Of a DNA stretch of 35,060 nucleotides, positions 23,521 to 33,504 are shown in pieces (the stretch's first letter is position 1; every line of letters begins with the position of its first letter). Location: contig JAAFGX010000040.1 of assembly GCA_010365115.1 (NCBI GenBank), positions 1-35,060 of the forward strand, read 5' to 3'. This DNA comes from Paludibacter sp. GTDB lineage: Bacteria > Bacteroidota > Bacteroidia > Bacteroidales > Paludibacteraceae. The notes below the pieces were generated by a model that was not told the DNA's origin, made no database searches, and saw nothing but the letters and a program-made list of their open reading frames with translations. Both the position numbers and the translations under genes were made by a program.

Positions 23521-25071
23521 ATGACAAGCACCGCACAAAGAGCAGAATTACAAGGTCAAATATGGAAAATAGCCAACGAGGTTCGTGGGGCCGTAGATGG
23601 ATGGGATTTCAAACATTTTGTGTTAGGAACACTTTTCTATCGTTTTATAAGTGAAAATTTCACAAATTACATTGAAGGCGGTGACGAAAGTGTAAATTAT
23701 CCTAAGCTATCAGATGATGTAATCACACCAGAAATAAAAGATGATGCTATTAAAACAAAAGGATATTTTATTTATCCAAGTCAACTTTTTGTAAATTTAG
23801 TTAAGAATGCCAACGTTAATAAAAATCTAAATACAGATTTAGCAGCAATATTCTCTTCAATAGAAAACTCTGCAAATGGTTATCCATCAGAAGAAAATAT
23901 TAAAGGGTTATTTGCAGACTTTGATACTACTAGTAATCGTCTAGGTAATACGGTAGAGAATAAAAATAGCCGATTAGTACATGTTTTAAATGGTGTAAAA
24001 GGCTTAAAACTTGAGGGTGATTTCAAAGATAGTAAGATTGACCTTTTTGGTGATGCTTATGAATTTTTAATTCATAAATATGCTGCAAATGCGGGTAAAT
24101 CTGGAGGTGAATTTTTCACACCTACAAATGTATCCCAACTGATTGCGCAATTGGCAATGCATAAGCAAGAAAAGATAAATAAAATTTATGATCCTGCTGC
24201 AGGTTCTGGTTCTTTATTGTTACAAGCAAAAAAACACTTCGATAATCATATTATAGAAGAAGGTTTTTATGGGCAAGAGATAAATCATACCACTTACAAC
24301 TTAGCGCGTATGAATATGTTTTTGCACAACGTTAATTATGATAAGTTTCATATTGTGCTTGGCAATACATTGATAAATCCGCAATTAGGTGATGATAAAC
24401 CGTTTGATGCAATTGTTTCTAATCCTCCATATTCAATAAATTGGATTGGTGATGCTGACCCGACTCTCATTAATGACGATCGTTTTGCTCCTGCTGGTGT
24501 TTTAGCACCAAAATCTAAAGCAGATTTTGCATTTGTACTCCATTCATTAAGTTATTTATCTAGTAAAGGTAGAGCGGCATTGGTTTGTTTTCCCGGCCTT
24601 TTTTATCGTGGTGGCGCAGAACAAAAAATAAGAAAATATTTGGTAGATAATAACTATGTAGAAACTATTATAGCCTTAGCACCTAATCTGTTTTACGGTA
24701 CATCTATAGCGGTAACTATTTTAGTGCTTTCTAAAAGTAAAACACAAAATAGAACACAATTTATAGATGCTACGGGTGAAGATTTCTTTCAAAAAGTAAT
24801 CAATAACAATGAGATGACGGATGCTCACATTGTAAAAGTTATGGAAATATTCGATACTAAAGCAGAAGTTACACATGTAGCTACTACCATAGACAATACT
24901 AAAATAGCAGCAAATGATTATGATTTATCGGTTAATAGCTATGTAGAACCTAAAGACATACGCGAAAAAGTAAATATTGAGGAACTGAATAAAGAAGTAG
25001 CTAAAACAGTTAATAAGATAGATAAACTACGTGCCGGTATAGATAACATTGTAAACGAAATTGAAGCATGA
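23521..25071 (+). CDS. hsdM: Type I restriction-modification methyltransferase subunit HsdM
   Basis: A 516-residue adenine-N6 methyltransferase. The N-terminal helical domain ([20 protein letters not shown]) is typical of HsdM. The SAM-binding motif is [10 protein letters not shown] (from residue 224) and the catalytic motif is NPPY (301-304). With HsdS it methylates the host target sequence. hsdS overlaps it by 4 bp (ATGA at 25068). Intact length for the family. Confidence 0.95.
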   Translation: MTSTAQRAELQGQIWKIANEVRGAVDGWDFKHFVLGTLFYRFISENFTNYIEGGDESVNYPKLSDDVITPEIKDDAIKTKGYFIYPSQLFVNLVKNANVNKNLNTDLAAIFSSIENSANGYPSEENIKGLFADFDTTSNRLGNTVENKNSRLVHVLNGVKGLKLEGDFKDSKIDLFGDAYEFLIHKYAANAGKSGGEFFTPTNVSQLIAQLAMHKQEKINKIYDPAAGSGSLLLQAKKHFDNHIIEEGFYGQEINHTTYNLARMNMFLHNVNYDKFHIVLGNTLINPQLGDDKPFDAIVSNPPYSINWIGDADPTLINDDRFAPAGVLAPKSKADFAFVLHSLSYLSSKGRAALVCFPGLFYRGGAEQKIRKYLVDNNYVETIIALAPNLFYGTSIAVTILVLSKSKTQNRTQFIDATGEDFFQKVINNNEMTDAHIVKVMEIFDTKAEVTHVATTIDNTKIAANDYDLSVNSYVEPKDIREKVNIEELNKEVAKTVNKIDKLRAGIDNIVNEIEA

Positions 25072-26333
25072 GTGACTTAGAAAAATTGTTAAATGGTGTC
25101 GAGGTGGACTGGAAAATTTTGGGTGATATTTCTGAAATATACGGAGGTCTAAAAGGTAAAAGCAAAGATGATTTCACAGATGGGAATGCTAAGTATGTGT
25201 CTTATAAAAATATATTCAATAATATTGAAGTAAACTTTGAGATACTTGAATCTGTAAAAGTCGGTTTAAATGAAAATCAATACGAAGTAAAATATGGCGA
25301 TGTGCTTTTTACAGGTTCATCTGAAATAGCTTCTGAAGCAGGTATATCTTCTGCTGTCACTAACAAATATGCTGAAAAAGTTTTTTTGAATAGTTTTTGT
25401 TTTGGTCTTAGATTTAATTCAGATATAGAATTATTACCAGAATTTTCTAAATACCTATTTAGAAGTCAATTTATGCGTAATGAGATATCTAAAACAGCAA
25501 GTGGTGTTACACGTTTTAATGTATCTAAAAAAAGATTCAAAAAACTACAAATTCCCGTCCCGTCCCTCAAAATACAAAAAGAATTAGTTAGTGTTTTAGA
25601 TACCTTTACAGAGCTTACGACAGAACTCAAGAGAGAACTTCAGAAAGAGCTAACAGCACGTAAAAAACAGTACAGCTATTACCGTGAGAATTTACTAATG
25701 TTTAATGAAAGTGAGGTCAAACATCTGCATATGAATGATAAAAGTTTAGGTGAGTTTATTAGAGGTAAAAGATTTGTAAAAATCGATATGATTTCTGAAG
25801 GTGTTCCATGTATCCACTATGGTGAAATGTACACTCATTACAATACTTGGGCCGACAAAACCAAATCATTTGTTAGTAAAGATTTAGTAGAAAATAAAAA
25901 TCTTAGGTTAGCCGAAAAAGGTGATGTAGTAATTGTTGCTGCAGGCGAAACAATTGAAGATATTGGTAAAGGTACAGCTTGGTTGGGAGAAGAAGGTGTT
26001 GTTATTCATGATGCTTGTTTTTATTACAAAAGCGATTTAAATCCTAAATATGTCGCTTATTTTACAAGAACAAGACAATTTCATGACCAAATAAAGAAAC
26101 ATATCCGTACAGGTAAAATTTCTGCTATTAATGCTTCTGGTTTAGGTAAAGCAATAATACCAGTGCCTTCAAAAGAAGAACAAGAGCGTATCGTGACTAT
26201 TTTAGATAAATTGGATATCCTTACCACTTCCTTAATTGAAGGTTTACCCAAGGAAATTGAACTACGAAAGAAACAATACGAGTATTACAGAAATAAGCTG
26301 TTAACTTTTCCTAAAGATGCTATAAAATTATAA
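25068..26333 (+). CDS. hsdS: Type I restriction specificity subunit HsdS
   Basis: A 421-residue protein with two target-recognition domains (~8-175 and ~220-385). Each is followed by a conserved helical spacer: [17 protein letters not shown] (~205-220) and [18 protein letters not shown] (~397-414). These near-repeats form the coiled coil that sets the spacing of the split recognition site. The recognition sequence cannot be read from the protein. It begins inside the end of hsdM and is followed 5 bp later by the PrrC-like gene. Confidence 0.93.
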   Translation: MSDLEKLLNGVEVDWKILGDISEIYGGLKGKSKDDFTDGNAKYVSYKNIFNNIEVNFEILESVKVGLNENQYEVKYGDVLFTGSSEIASEAGISSAVTNKYAEKVFLNSFCFGLRFNSDIELLPEFSKYLFRSQFMRNEISKTASGVTRFNVSKKRFKKLQIPVPSLKIQKELVSVLDTFTELTTELKRELQKELTARKKQYSYYRENLLMFNESEVKHLHMNDKSLGEFIRGKRFVKIDMISEGVPCIHYGEMYTHYNTWADKTKSFVSKDLVENKNLRLAEKGDVVIVAAGETIEDIGKGTAWLGEEGVVIHDACFYYKSDLNPKYVAYFTRTRQFHDQIKKHIRTGKISAINASGLGKAIIPVPSKEEQERIVTILDKLDILTTSLIEGLPKEIELRKKQYEYYRNKLLTFPKDAIKL

Positions 26334-26338
26334 TTAGT

Positions 26339-27547
26339 ATGAGTCAGTCATTAACACAAATAGCACAATCACTTAAAGACAGTCCCAAAAAAGTACAATT
26401 AATCTATGCTTTTAATGGTATAGGTAAAACACGTTTATCAAGAGTATTTAGATTGTTGGTTGACCCTAAAGATACCGATGAGGCAACAGAAGAGCAAGAT
26501 GGGTCAGGTATTAAAGTAATGTACTATAATGCATTTACAGAAGACCTTTTTTATTGGGATAATGATTTAGATGCAGATACTAATAGAAAACTAATAATTC
26601 GGCCTAATAACTTTACAAATTTAGCCCTGGGCTTTTTGAAAGACCAAGGTTTGGATAATAATATTGTTACTAATTTTCAGCACTTCACAACCGATTCGAT
26701 AACACCTCTCTTTAATGAAGAGTATACTACTCAAGATAAAAATGGAAATGATATTTTAATAAAAGCATATTCCGAAGTAACATTTTCTGTGGCAAGTGGT
26801 GACGACCAAAGTGAAAGTAATATTAAAATTTCAAAAGGAGAAGAAAGCAATTTTATTTGGTGTGTGTATTATAGTCTAATAGAACAAGTAGTTGAGCTTT
26901 TAAACACTCCTGATCTTGAAGATAGAGCAACCAATAAATTTAATGATTTAAAGTATGTTTTCATTGATGACCCAATAAGTTCACTCGATGAAAATCACTT
27001 AATAGAATTAGCAGTAAATTTAGCTGAATTGATTAAGAAATCAAATGGGCTAAAATTTATAATATCAACACATAACCCACTTTTTTACAACGTACTTTAT
27101 AATGAACTTAATCTTAAAAGCAAGAAAGATTCTTGTTTTATGTTAAGTAAAAAAGAAGACGGTACGTATGATTTCGAAAACAAATATGGGGATTCAAATA
27201 AAAGCTTTTCTTATCATCTTTACCTCAAGGAAACAATTGTTATGGCAATAAAATCAAATACTATTCAAAAATATCATTTTATGCTGCTTCGTAATTTATA
27301 TGAAAAAACAGCTAATTTTTTAGGGTATCATGAATGGAAACAATTACTACCAGAGGATAGACAATTATATTATAATAGAATAATTCAATTTACTAGTCAT
27401 TCTACACTGTCAAATGAAGTTGTAGCTGAACCAACTAATCCTGAAAAACAGACTGTAAAATTATTACTTGATCATTTGATTAATAGTAAATATTGGAAAG
27501 AAGAAATTGCAGTCGAACCAGTAGCAACAGAGGAAGCATCAATATAG
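26339..27547 (+). CDS. prrC: PrrC-like anticodon nuclease
   Basis: A 402-residue protein, close to the 396 of E. coli PrrC, lying between hsdS and hsdR as prrC does in its locus. N-terminal ABC-type ATPase: Walker A AFNGIGKT (24-31), signature ISKGEES (~164), Walker B YVFIDDPISSLDE (D210, D211) and H-loop ISTHN (H245). A stretch matching the PrrC box, KYGDSNKSFSYH, is at 282-293. The C-terminal nuclease part has R318, E322 and H354, with spacing +4 and +36 identical to the known PrrC triad R320-E324-H356. PrrC is kept latent by the restriction complex and cleaves tRNA-Lys when a phage disables restriction. The tRNA target here is inferred. Confidence 0.85.
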   Translation: MSQSLTQIAQSLKDSPKKVQLIYAFNGIGKTRLSRVFRLLVDPKDTDEATEEQDGSGIKVMYYNAFTEDLFYWDNDLDADTNRKLIIRPNNFTNLALGFLKDQGLDNNIVTNFQHFTTDSITPLFNEEYTTQDKNGNDILIKAYSEVTFSVASGDDQSESNIKISKGEESNFIWCVYYSLIEQVVELLNTPDLEDRATNKFNDLKYVFIDDPISSLDENHLIELAVNLAELIKKSNGLKFIISTHNPLFYNVLYNELNLKSKKDSCFMLSKKEDGTYDFENKYGDSNKSFSYHLYLKETIVMAIKSNTIQKYHFMLLRNLYEKTANFLGYHEWKQLLPEDRQLYYNRIIQFTSHSTLSNEVVAEPTNPEKQTVKLLLDHLINSKYWKEEIAVEPVATEEASI

Positions 27548-27556
27548 AAACAGTTA

Positions 27557-30500
27557 ATGAAACAGTATAAAACCATAGCAGAATCCAATAACTTTATTGT
27601 CTTAGATAAGTACAATAAGTTTTCAGAATTGAATGAAGCACCAGCAAGCTATCAAACAGAAGCGGCCTTGGAACAGGAATTTATCCAGGATTTAATCAAT
27701 CAAGGATATGAAAATCCTAATCTATCTACGTTGGAGGCTATGTTAGCTAATGTTAAAGTACATTTACAAGTACTTAATGATATGGAGTTTACAAACAGTG
27801 AATGGGCTCGCTTTGTAGCCGAATATCTAGACAAACCTAGTGACAATACCATTGATAAAACAAAAAAGCTACAGGAAAACTATATCTACGATTTTGTTTT
27901 TGATGATGGACACATCCAAAATATTTACCTAGTAGATAAAAAAAATGTGGCTCGTAATAAAGTTCAGGTCATTTCACAATTCGAACAAAAAGGTAAACAT
28001 TCAAATCGCTACGATGTGACTATTTTAGTTAATGGTTTACCGTTGGTACAAATAGAATTAAAAAAACGCGGTATAGCTATTCGCGAGGCATTCAACCAAG
28101 TGCATCGGTACAGTAAAGAAAGTTTTAATAGTGAGAACTCGCTTTTTAAATATTTGCAAGTATTTGTAATATCAAATGGTACTGACAGCCGATATTTTGC
28201 CAACACCGTGAAACGTGATAAAAACAGTTTCGATTTCACAATGAATTGGGCGAAAGCAGACAATTCTTTAATTAAAGACCTGAAAGATTTTACAACAACT
28301 TTTTTTGATAAACGCACCTTATTAAATGTGTTACTTACATATTCTGTTTTTGATACAAGCGATACATTGCTAATAATGAGACCATATCAAATTGCAGCAA
28401 CGGAAAGAATGTTATGGAAAATAGAAAGCTCATTTAATACTAAAAAATGGTCGGATAAAGAAAGTGGAGGCTACATTTGGCATACCACAGGTTCGGGTAA
28501 AACCCTAACCAGTTTTAAAGCGGCAAGACTAGCCACAAATCTCGATTTTATTGATAAAGTATTCTTTGTAGTGGATCGTAAAGATTTGGATTTTCAAACC
28601 ATGAAAGAGTACCAGCGCTTTTCTCCTGATAGCGTAAACGGTTCGGATAGTACGGCTGGTTTAAAGAGAAATATTGAAAAAGACGACAATAAAATTATTG
28701 TCACCACCATTCAGAAGCTAAACCACTTAATGAAAAGTGAAAGTGATTTAGCTATTTATCAAAAACAAGTAGTATTCATCTTTGATGAAGCACACCGTTC
28801 TCAATTTGGTGAAGCGCAAAAGAACCTGAACAAAAAATTTAAAAAATTCTATCAATTTGGTTTTACAGGAACGCCAATTTTTCCTGAAAATGCTTTAGGT
28901 GCCGAAACAACAGCAAGTGTATTTGGTCGTGAATTGCACTCTTATGTAATTACAGATGCCATTAGAGATGAAAAAGTACTAAAATTTAAAGTAGATTACA
29001 ACAATTTACAACCTAAGTTTAAAAGCTTTGAAACTGAGATTGATGAGAAAAAATTAACGGCTGCAGAAAACACAAAGGCATTACTTCATCCTGCTCGTAT
29101 CAAAGAGGTTTCACAATACATACTAAAAAATTATAGAATAAAAACACATCGAAATCATGCAGGAAATCATGGTTTTAATGCCATGTTTGCCGTTAGTAGT
29201 GTTGTGGCAGCAAAATGTTATTATGAGGAATTAAACCGTCTTCAAAAAGACATTGAAAAGCCTTTGAAAATTGCAACGATATTTTCTTTTGCGGCAAATG
29301 AAGAACAAAGTGCCGTTGGGGAAATTCCAGATGAAAACTTTGAACCTTCTGCTATGGATAGCAGTGCGAAAGAATTTTTAACAGCTGCAATACAGGACTA
29401 TAACGCAATGTTTAAAACTAGTTTTGGTGTAGAAAGTAAAGAATTTCAAAACTACTATCGTGATCTTGCCAAGCGGGTTAAAAGTAAAGAAGTTGATTTG
29501 ATTATAGTTGTAGGTATGTTTCTCACTGGTTTTGATGCGCCAACATTGAACACCTTGTTTGTAGATAAGAATTTACGTTATCATGGGTTAATGCAAGCTT
29601 TTTCTCGAACAAATAGAATATATGATGCTACAAAAACCTTTGGAAACATTATTACCTTCAGAGATTTAGAAAAGGCTACTGTTGATGCCATCACCTTATT
29701 TGGAGATAAAAACACTAAAAATGTAGTACTCGAAAAGAGCTATAAAGAATATTTGGAAGGTTTTACAGACGTTGCTACTGGAGAAGCAAGAAGAGGTTTC
29801 ATGGATGTTGTAAAGGAATTAAATGAAAAGTTCCCGAAACCAGACGAAATAGAAACAGAAAAAGACAAAAAAGAGTTCTCAAAATTATTTGGTGAATACC
29901 TCCGTGTAGAAAACATATTGCAGAATTACGATGAGTTTAACAATCTAAAAGCACTTCAGACAATAGATGGGGAGGACATTGAAGCTCTTGAAGCATTTAA
30001 AGAAGCTAACTTTGTAACAGACGAAGAATTAGCTTCGATGCAAGAAATAATATTGCTACCTGAACGAACAATTCAAGATTATCGCTCAACGTATAATGAT
30101 ATACGAGATTGGTTGAGACGCGAGAAAAACGGCAAAGAATCAGAAGAATCAAATGTTGATTGGGACGATGTAGTCTTTGAAATTGACCTACTAAAATCTC
30201 AAGAAATTAACCTTGATTATATTCTTGAATTGATTTTTGAGCACAAGAAAAAGAACAAAGATAAAGCCACCTTAATAGAAGAAGTCCGCAGAGTAATTCG
30301 AGCAAGTATAGGTAACAGAGCAAAGGAAAGTTTAGTGGTAGATTTTATTAATGAAACAGACCTCGAAACCATTCAAGATAAAGCGAATGTTATAGATTCA
30401 TTCTTCAAATATGCACAAGAAAAACAGAAAAAAGAGGCAACAGAATTAATTACTGATGAGAACTTAAATGAGGAAGAAGCAAAACGATACATTGCTGCAT

Positions 30501-30661
30501 CATTAAAGCGTGAATTTGCCAATGAAAATGGTACGGAATTAAACGCTATTTTACCTAAAATGAGTCCTTTAAATCCTCAGTATTTAACGAAAAAGCAAAG
30601 TGTTTTTCGAAAAATAGCAACATTTGTAGAGAAGTTTAAAGGTGTTGGAGGTCATTTATGA
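27557..30661 (+). CDS. hsdR: Type I restriction enzyme motor/nuclease subunit HsdR
   Basis: A 1034-residue protein of normal length. The nuclease domain has D153 and E167-x-K169 ([18 protein letters not shown]). The SF2 translocase follows with HTTGSGKT (309-316), DEAH (410-413), GFTGTP and [10 protein letters not shown] (motif VI). It pulls DNA past the bound complex and cuts unmethylated DNA at a distance. It starts 9 bp after the prrC-like gene and ends the run of tightly spaced genes. Confidence 0.95.
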   Translation: MKQYKTIAESNNFIVLDKYNKFSELNEAPASYQTEAALEQEFIQDLINQGYENPNLSTLEAMLANVKVHLQVLNDMEFTNSEWARFVAEYLDKPSDNTIDKTKKLQENYIYDFVFDDGHIQNIYLVDKKNVARNKVQVISQFEQKGKHSNRYDVTILVNGLPLVQIELKKRGIAIREAFNQVHRYSKESFNSENSLFKYLQVFVISNGTDSRYFANTVKRDKNSFDFTMNWAKADNSLIKDLKDFTTTFFDKRTLLNVLLTYSVFDTSDTLLIMRPYQIAATERMLWKIESSFNTKKWSDKESGGYIWHTTGSGKTLTSFKAARLATNLDFIDKVFFVVDRKDLDFQTMKEYQRFSPDSVNGSDSTAGLKRNIEKDDNKIIVTTIQKLNHLMKSESDLAIYQKQVVFIFDEAHRSQFGEAQKNLNKKFKKFYQFGFTGTPIFPENALGAETTASVFGRELHSYVITDAIRDEKVLKFKVDYNNLQPKFKSFETEIDEKKLTAAENTKALLHPARIKEVSQYILKNYRIKTHRNHAGNHGFNAMFAVSSVVAAKCYYEELNRLQKDIEKPLKIATIFSFAANEEQSAVGEIPDENFEPSAMDSSAKEFLTAAIQDYNAMFKTSFGVESKEFQNYYRDLAKRVKSKEVDLIIVVGMFLTGFDAPTLNTLFVDKNLRYHGLMQAFSRTNRIYDATKTFGNIITFRDLEKATVDAITLFGDKNTKNVVLEKSYKEYLEGFTDVATGEARRGFMDVVKELNEKFPKPDEIETEKDKKEFSKLFGEYLRVENILQNYDEFNNLKALQTIDGEDIEALEAFKEANFVTDEELASMQEIILLPERTIQDYRSTYNDIRDWLRREKNGKESEESNVDWDDVVFEIDLLKSQEINLDYILELIFEHKKKNKDKATLIEEVRRVIRASIGNRAKESLVVDFINETDLETIQDKANVIDSFFKYAQEKQKKEATELITDENLNEEEAKRYIAASLKREFANENGTELNAILPKMSPLNPQYLTKKQSVFRKIATFVEKFKGVGGHL

Positions 30662-30662
30662 G

Positions 30663-30773
30663 ATGACTAAAGAAATAACACCTATTTACTAACTGGCTAA
30701 ATTAGAAACCGACCAAGTTTTGTTTCACGGAGAATCATTTGCAAAAGTGTTTTCGAATGAATATATAAATTAA
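30663..30773 (+). pseudogene. Short degenerate frame after hsdR
   Basis: An ATG frame reads MTKEITPIY, stop, then LAKLETDQVLFHGESFAKVF to NEYIN and TAA. The coherent second half suggests a remnant of a small gene with an in-frame stop, but it could be chance. Confidence 0.25.
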
Positions 30774-30790
30774 GAACCAAATCAATTAAA

Positions 30791-31762
30791 ATGAATAACC
30801 CAGAAAGTGTTAAACTAGAAGTTTTTACTATCGCGTTAAAACCGCTTTTAGATTACCCAAACAATAGTTTAGAAGATATATTAAAAAGTACCCCAGGTAT
30901 AAATCCAATAAATAATCTTTTTAGCGAATTTGTTCAACTATTCATTAACCATATCGATTCAGGATATACTGAAATACGAAGCAAAGCATTTACATTATCC
31001 ACAGATACAACTGAATATGGTTTTGATACAACTAATGAAAATGTTTGGGGCGTTTTAAAAGGTGGTCCTAAAGGTTCCGGTAAAACAAAATCACCTATTA
31101 CAAATCGCGAAGAAGAAGAAGACCTAGGAGGAAATGTCATTAATGATAAATATTTCTTTTATCTACATTTCCCATTAAATGGAAACGTAGGCTATCTTTT
31201 TTTTCAAGTCTATGGAGGCGCTAGTATTAGAGGTGAATTCATTCAGCATATCACAGATTTGTTTAAAATTACTGGTAAATACAACAAAGCAGTTCCTTAT
31301 CCGATTTTACCGAACTGTATTAGAGATGAATTTAAAGGTAACAGCAAGATTGTTGAGTTTAATTATATCACAAATATACTTGCCTCATCTTTAACAGGAG
31401 ATACAGCATTTTCAAATATATGTGATAAATACCACATAGAAGTTTCCATTAAGCCAAAAGGAGGTGTCAATGTTACCCCGGATAAAGTTTCCGTTTTGAA
31501 TACGATATTTTCTAGTTTATCATTAAAAAATGCTAGATTGTCAGATGCTGTAAAGAAAAAAGTCGCATTACAAAATTTAGCAACAAAAAAAATATCTAAA
31601 TTTGAATTAGATACTAATGATGTAATGCCAAGAATTTACTTAAACGGCAGGATTGATATTGACGATAATGGTATGCCAAATTTTACAGAGTTAAAAACTT
31701 TTTGCGATAGTTTATTGCGAGAATTAATCGAAGGTCATTATTCTAAAATTGAAAGGCAATGA
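30791..31762 (+). CDS. Hypothetical soluble protein of a two-gene membrane module
   Basis: A 323-residue soluble protein without signal peptide. It has a helical N-terminal part (~1-60), a Gly/Lys/Glu-rich loop VWGVLKGGPKGSGKTKSPIT and EEEEDLGG (~85-115; GSGKT here is in a disordered-looking loop, not a P-loop context), then a mixed core (FFYLHFPLNGNVGYLFFQVY, then IRGEFIQHITDLF) and a C-terminal alpha/beta part. The family is unrecognised. Its stop overlaps the next gene (ATGA), which encodes a four-helix membrane protein. In this defence island a sensor plus membrane effector pair is plausible. Kiwa (KwaB 315 aa, KwaA four-TM) is similar in size and topology, but the gene order is reversed and I see no proof of homology. 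Confidence 0.78.
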   Translation: MNNPESVKLEVFTIALKPLLDYPNNSLEDILKSTPGINPINNLFSEFVQLFINHIDSGYTEIRSKAFTLSTDTTEYGFDTTNENVWGVLKGGPKGSGKTKSPITNREEEEDLGGNVINDKYFFYLHFPLNGNVGYLFFQVYGGASIRGEFIQHITDLFKITGKYNKAVPYPILPNCIRDEFKGNSKIVEFNYITNILASSLTGDTAFSNICDKYHIEVSIKPKGGVNVTPDKVSVLNTIFSSLSLKNARLSDAVKKKVALQNLATKKISKFELDTNDVMPRIYLNGRIDIDDNGMPNFTELKTFCDSLLRELIEGHYSKIERQ

Positions 31763-32382
31763 TAAAAAAAGTTTGGAAAATTTATGTGAACGCTATGCAA
31801 AGTGTCTGTAAGAATGAAGATAATTCTACGAACAAAGTTGAATTGACTTTCATTTATGTAGCGATATTCAGCATTAGTGTTTTTCTTGTATATTACAAAA
31901 CTGAAAAATTTATAGAAGACGCAAAAGTTTTAGCCATGCTTTTATCTTTATTTTCAGGTTTAATGTATAGTGTTCTACTAAAAATTCCAGACAAATTATC
32001 AAAACTTGAAACGGTAAAAGAAAAGGAAGACGAATCAATTCGAGATTTTAAAAAAAGAAATGAAATTAACACCTTAAATAACAGGACATTTAATTATCTC
32101 AAAAATTTCTCATTTACATTGTCTTACGCAATTATAGTTGCAATCTTTTGTATTTTTTTCGTGATATTGAGTTCCTTTTTTGCTTCATTCTTGAATTTTC
32201 ATTTATCTACTGTAAAATTAGATTTTGAGAATATAAATACACTCTTAACGCTTAAAGTGGGAGTAATTGTTATATATAGATTTTTCTTCATTTTTTTAAT
32301 GCTACAATTTCTTTATTTCATCACAAAATCAGTCATCTACCTAACGGATTTTACCTTATATGAATTTAATAATTTAAAATAA
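31759..32382 (+). CDS. Hypothetical four-helix membrane protein
   Basis: A 207-residue protein with four hydrophobic segments at about residues 28-46 (FIYVAIFSISVFLVYY), 55-74, 120-146 (YAIIVAIFCIFFVILSSFFA) and 165-190 (VIVIYRFFFIFLMLQFLYFI). A charged loop with coiled-coil character (KLETVKEKEDESIRDFKKRN) lies between the second and third. It is translationally coupled to the soluble protein before it by a 4-bp overlap. The role is unknown; a membrane-damaging or membrane-sensing partner in defence is one inference. Confidence 0.78.
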   Translation: MIKKVWKIYVNAMQSVCKNEDNSTNKVELTFIYVAIFSISVFLVYYKTEKFIEDAKVLAMLLSLFSGLMYSVLLKIPDKLSKLETVKEKEDESIRDFKKRNEINTLNNRTFNYLKNFSFTLSYAIIVAIFCIFFVILSSFFASFLNFHLSTVKLDFENINTLLTLKVGVIVIYRFFFIFLMLQFLYFITKSVIYLTDFTLYEFNNLK

Positions 32383-33300
32383 ACGGTAATCCGTACCAAA
32401 CAAGTGACATAAATGTTGTTTTGAGCAGCATTATATGAAATTTTAAATACCATTACGTTAAACATCACGGGCAATCCAGCGGTCTCTCTTCGGTCGTTCC
32501 CTTTGTTCCGTTCGGCTGTTACAGTCGGTCAACCTTACATTTTTATAAGAACTTTTTCGGATAATAAGTAATCTATCTTTCAATTCAATAGTTAGGTTTC
32601 CCTCCGTTCCACAGACACTTCACAGCACAAAAAAATACAGCAGTCCTGCGAAAAGGCAGGACAACTATATTTTTCCGCTGTTCGTTCCTCATCTTCACAC
32701 GGTCACTTCCTTCGTTCGTTCGGGCTACTGTATCCCACAATACCGCTTCATTCCGTTTCGCTCCGCAAGCTACGCTACTCTGCATTCCAGCCGTATTATG
32801 TCTACAGCCCTCAGTTTTTTCAGCGGTTGCTCCTTCGCACCGCCATCGGGTTTGGCTCCGTTCGGTAAAAACCTCACTTTGCCCTAAATCAAGGTACGCC
32901 TCCGGCTGTCTTATATTTTTTCCCCGCCGTTTCACGCTCATAGCCACTACATTTCGCTACGTTCCTTCGCTCAATTCCCGTGTCTATGTTGGCTGTTCGA
33001 TTGCCGCAACACCACCACTACGCTCCTCGAAAAAATAATAATTTCCGCTATCGCTACAATCATTTATTTTTCTGCGGTGCTTGGGGGTGTTATTGCCGAT
33101 TTCATAAGAACTCCCCCGAAAAACGGTAAACAACAAAACTCGTCTTCGAAAAAAAATAAAAAAAAGAAAGTAAAGTTAAGTTCCGGTTTCAAAAAGTAAA
33201 GTTCAAGCCCTACGGGTTTTTGAAAAAATCTCCACCCTCACATTTCCATAATTACTCTTTAGTATACAATCAAACTTTCTATTCTTGAAAACTATTGAGG
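32383..33300. other. G+C-richer block without a convincing gene
   Basis: From about 32460 to 33120 the G+C content rises sharply against both sides. The sequence is full of short related motifs such as CCGTTCGG (near 32507 and 32857), TTCGTTCGTTCGG (near 32713), TTCGCTCCG and TTCGCTACG. A 120-codon minus-strand frame (32585-32947) crosses it, but its product is low-complexity and rich in Arg/Cys/Trp, unlike real proteins here. A hairpin GTCCTGC/GCAGGAC (32643-32662), followed on the minus strand by a T-run (32628-32634), could end a leftward non-coding RNA. AAAGTAAAGTT is repeated at 33167 and 33193. Confidence 0.5.
32628..32662 (-). terminator. Possible terminator of a leftward transcript
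   Basis: A perfect 7-bp stem GTCCTGC/GCAGGAC with a 6-nt loop (32643-32662). On the minus strand it is followed, after about 6 bases, by a T-run. It would end a transcript read from the G+C-rich block. Confidence 0.4.
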
Positions 33301-33504
33301 TAGTATTTTTTCAAAAAAACTCGACTTATTATGAAACCTCCACCAATGCGAGGACTTTCTTTTTTTTCTTTTTTTCTTTGTGAAAATTTTAAAGGAAAAA
33401 ACGGTGGATCGATAATCCTTCTGATTATAAAAAAATAAGGTTATCAGAAACTATAATTACAATCATAAAAAATGAAGTTTTTGTATTATAAAGTTCCAAT
33501 AATT

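Noticed and set aside
31070-31100. P-loop (GSGKT) in the 30791 protein marking it as an ATPase
   Set aside because: The motif lies in a Gly/Lys/Glu-rich loop without the preceding hydrophobic strand or a Walker B motif, so it is probably chance.
32585-32947. Minus-strand 120-codon frame as a gene
   Set aside because: Its composition is unlike the proteins around it, it lies in a G+C-rich motif-repeat block, and open frames arise easily in such sequence. Treated as non-coding.
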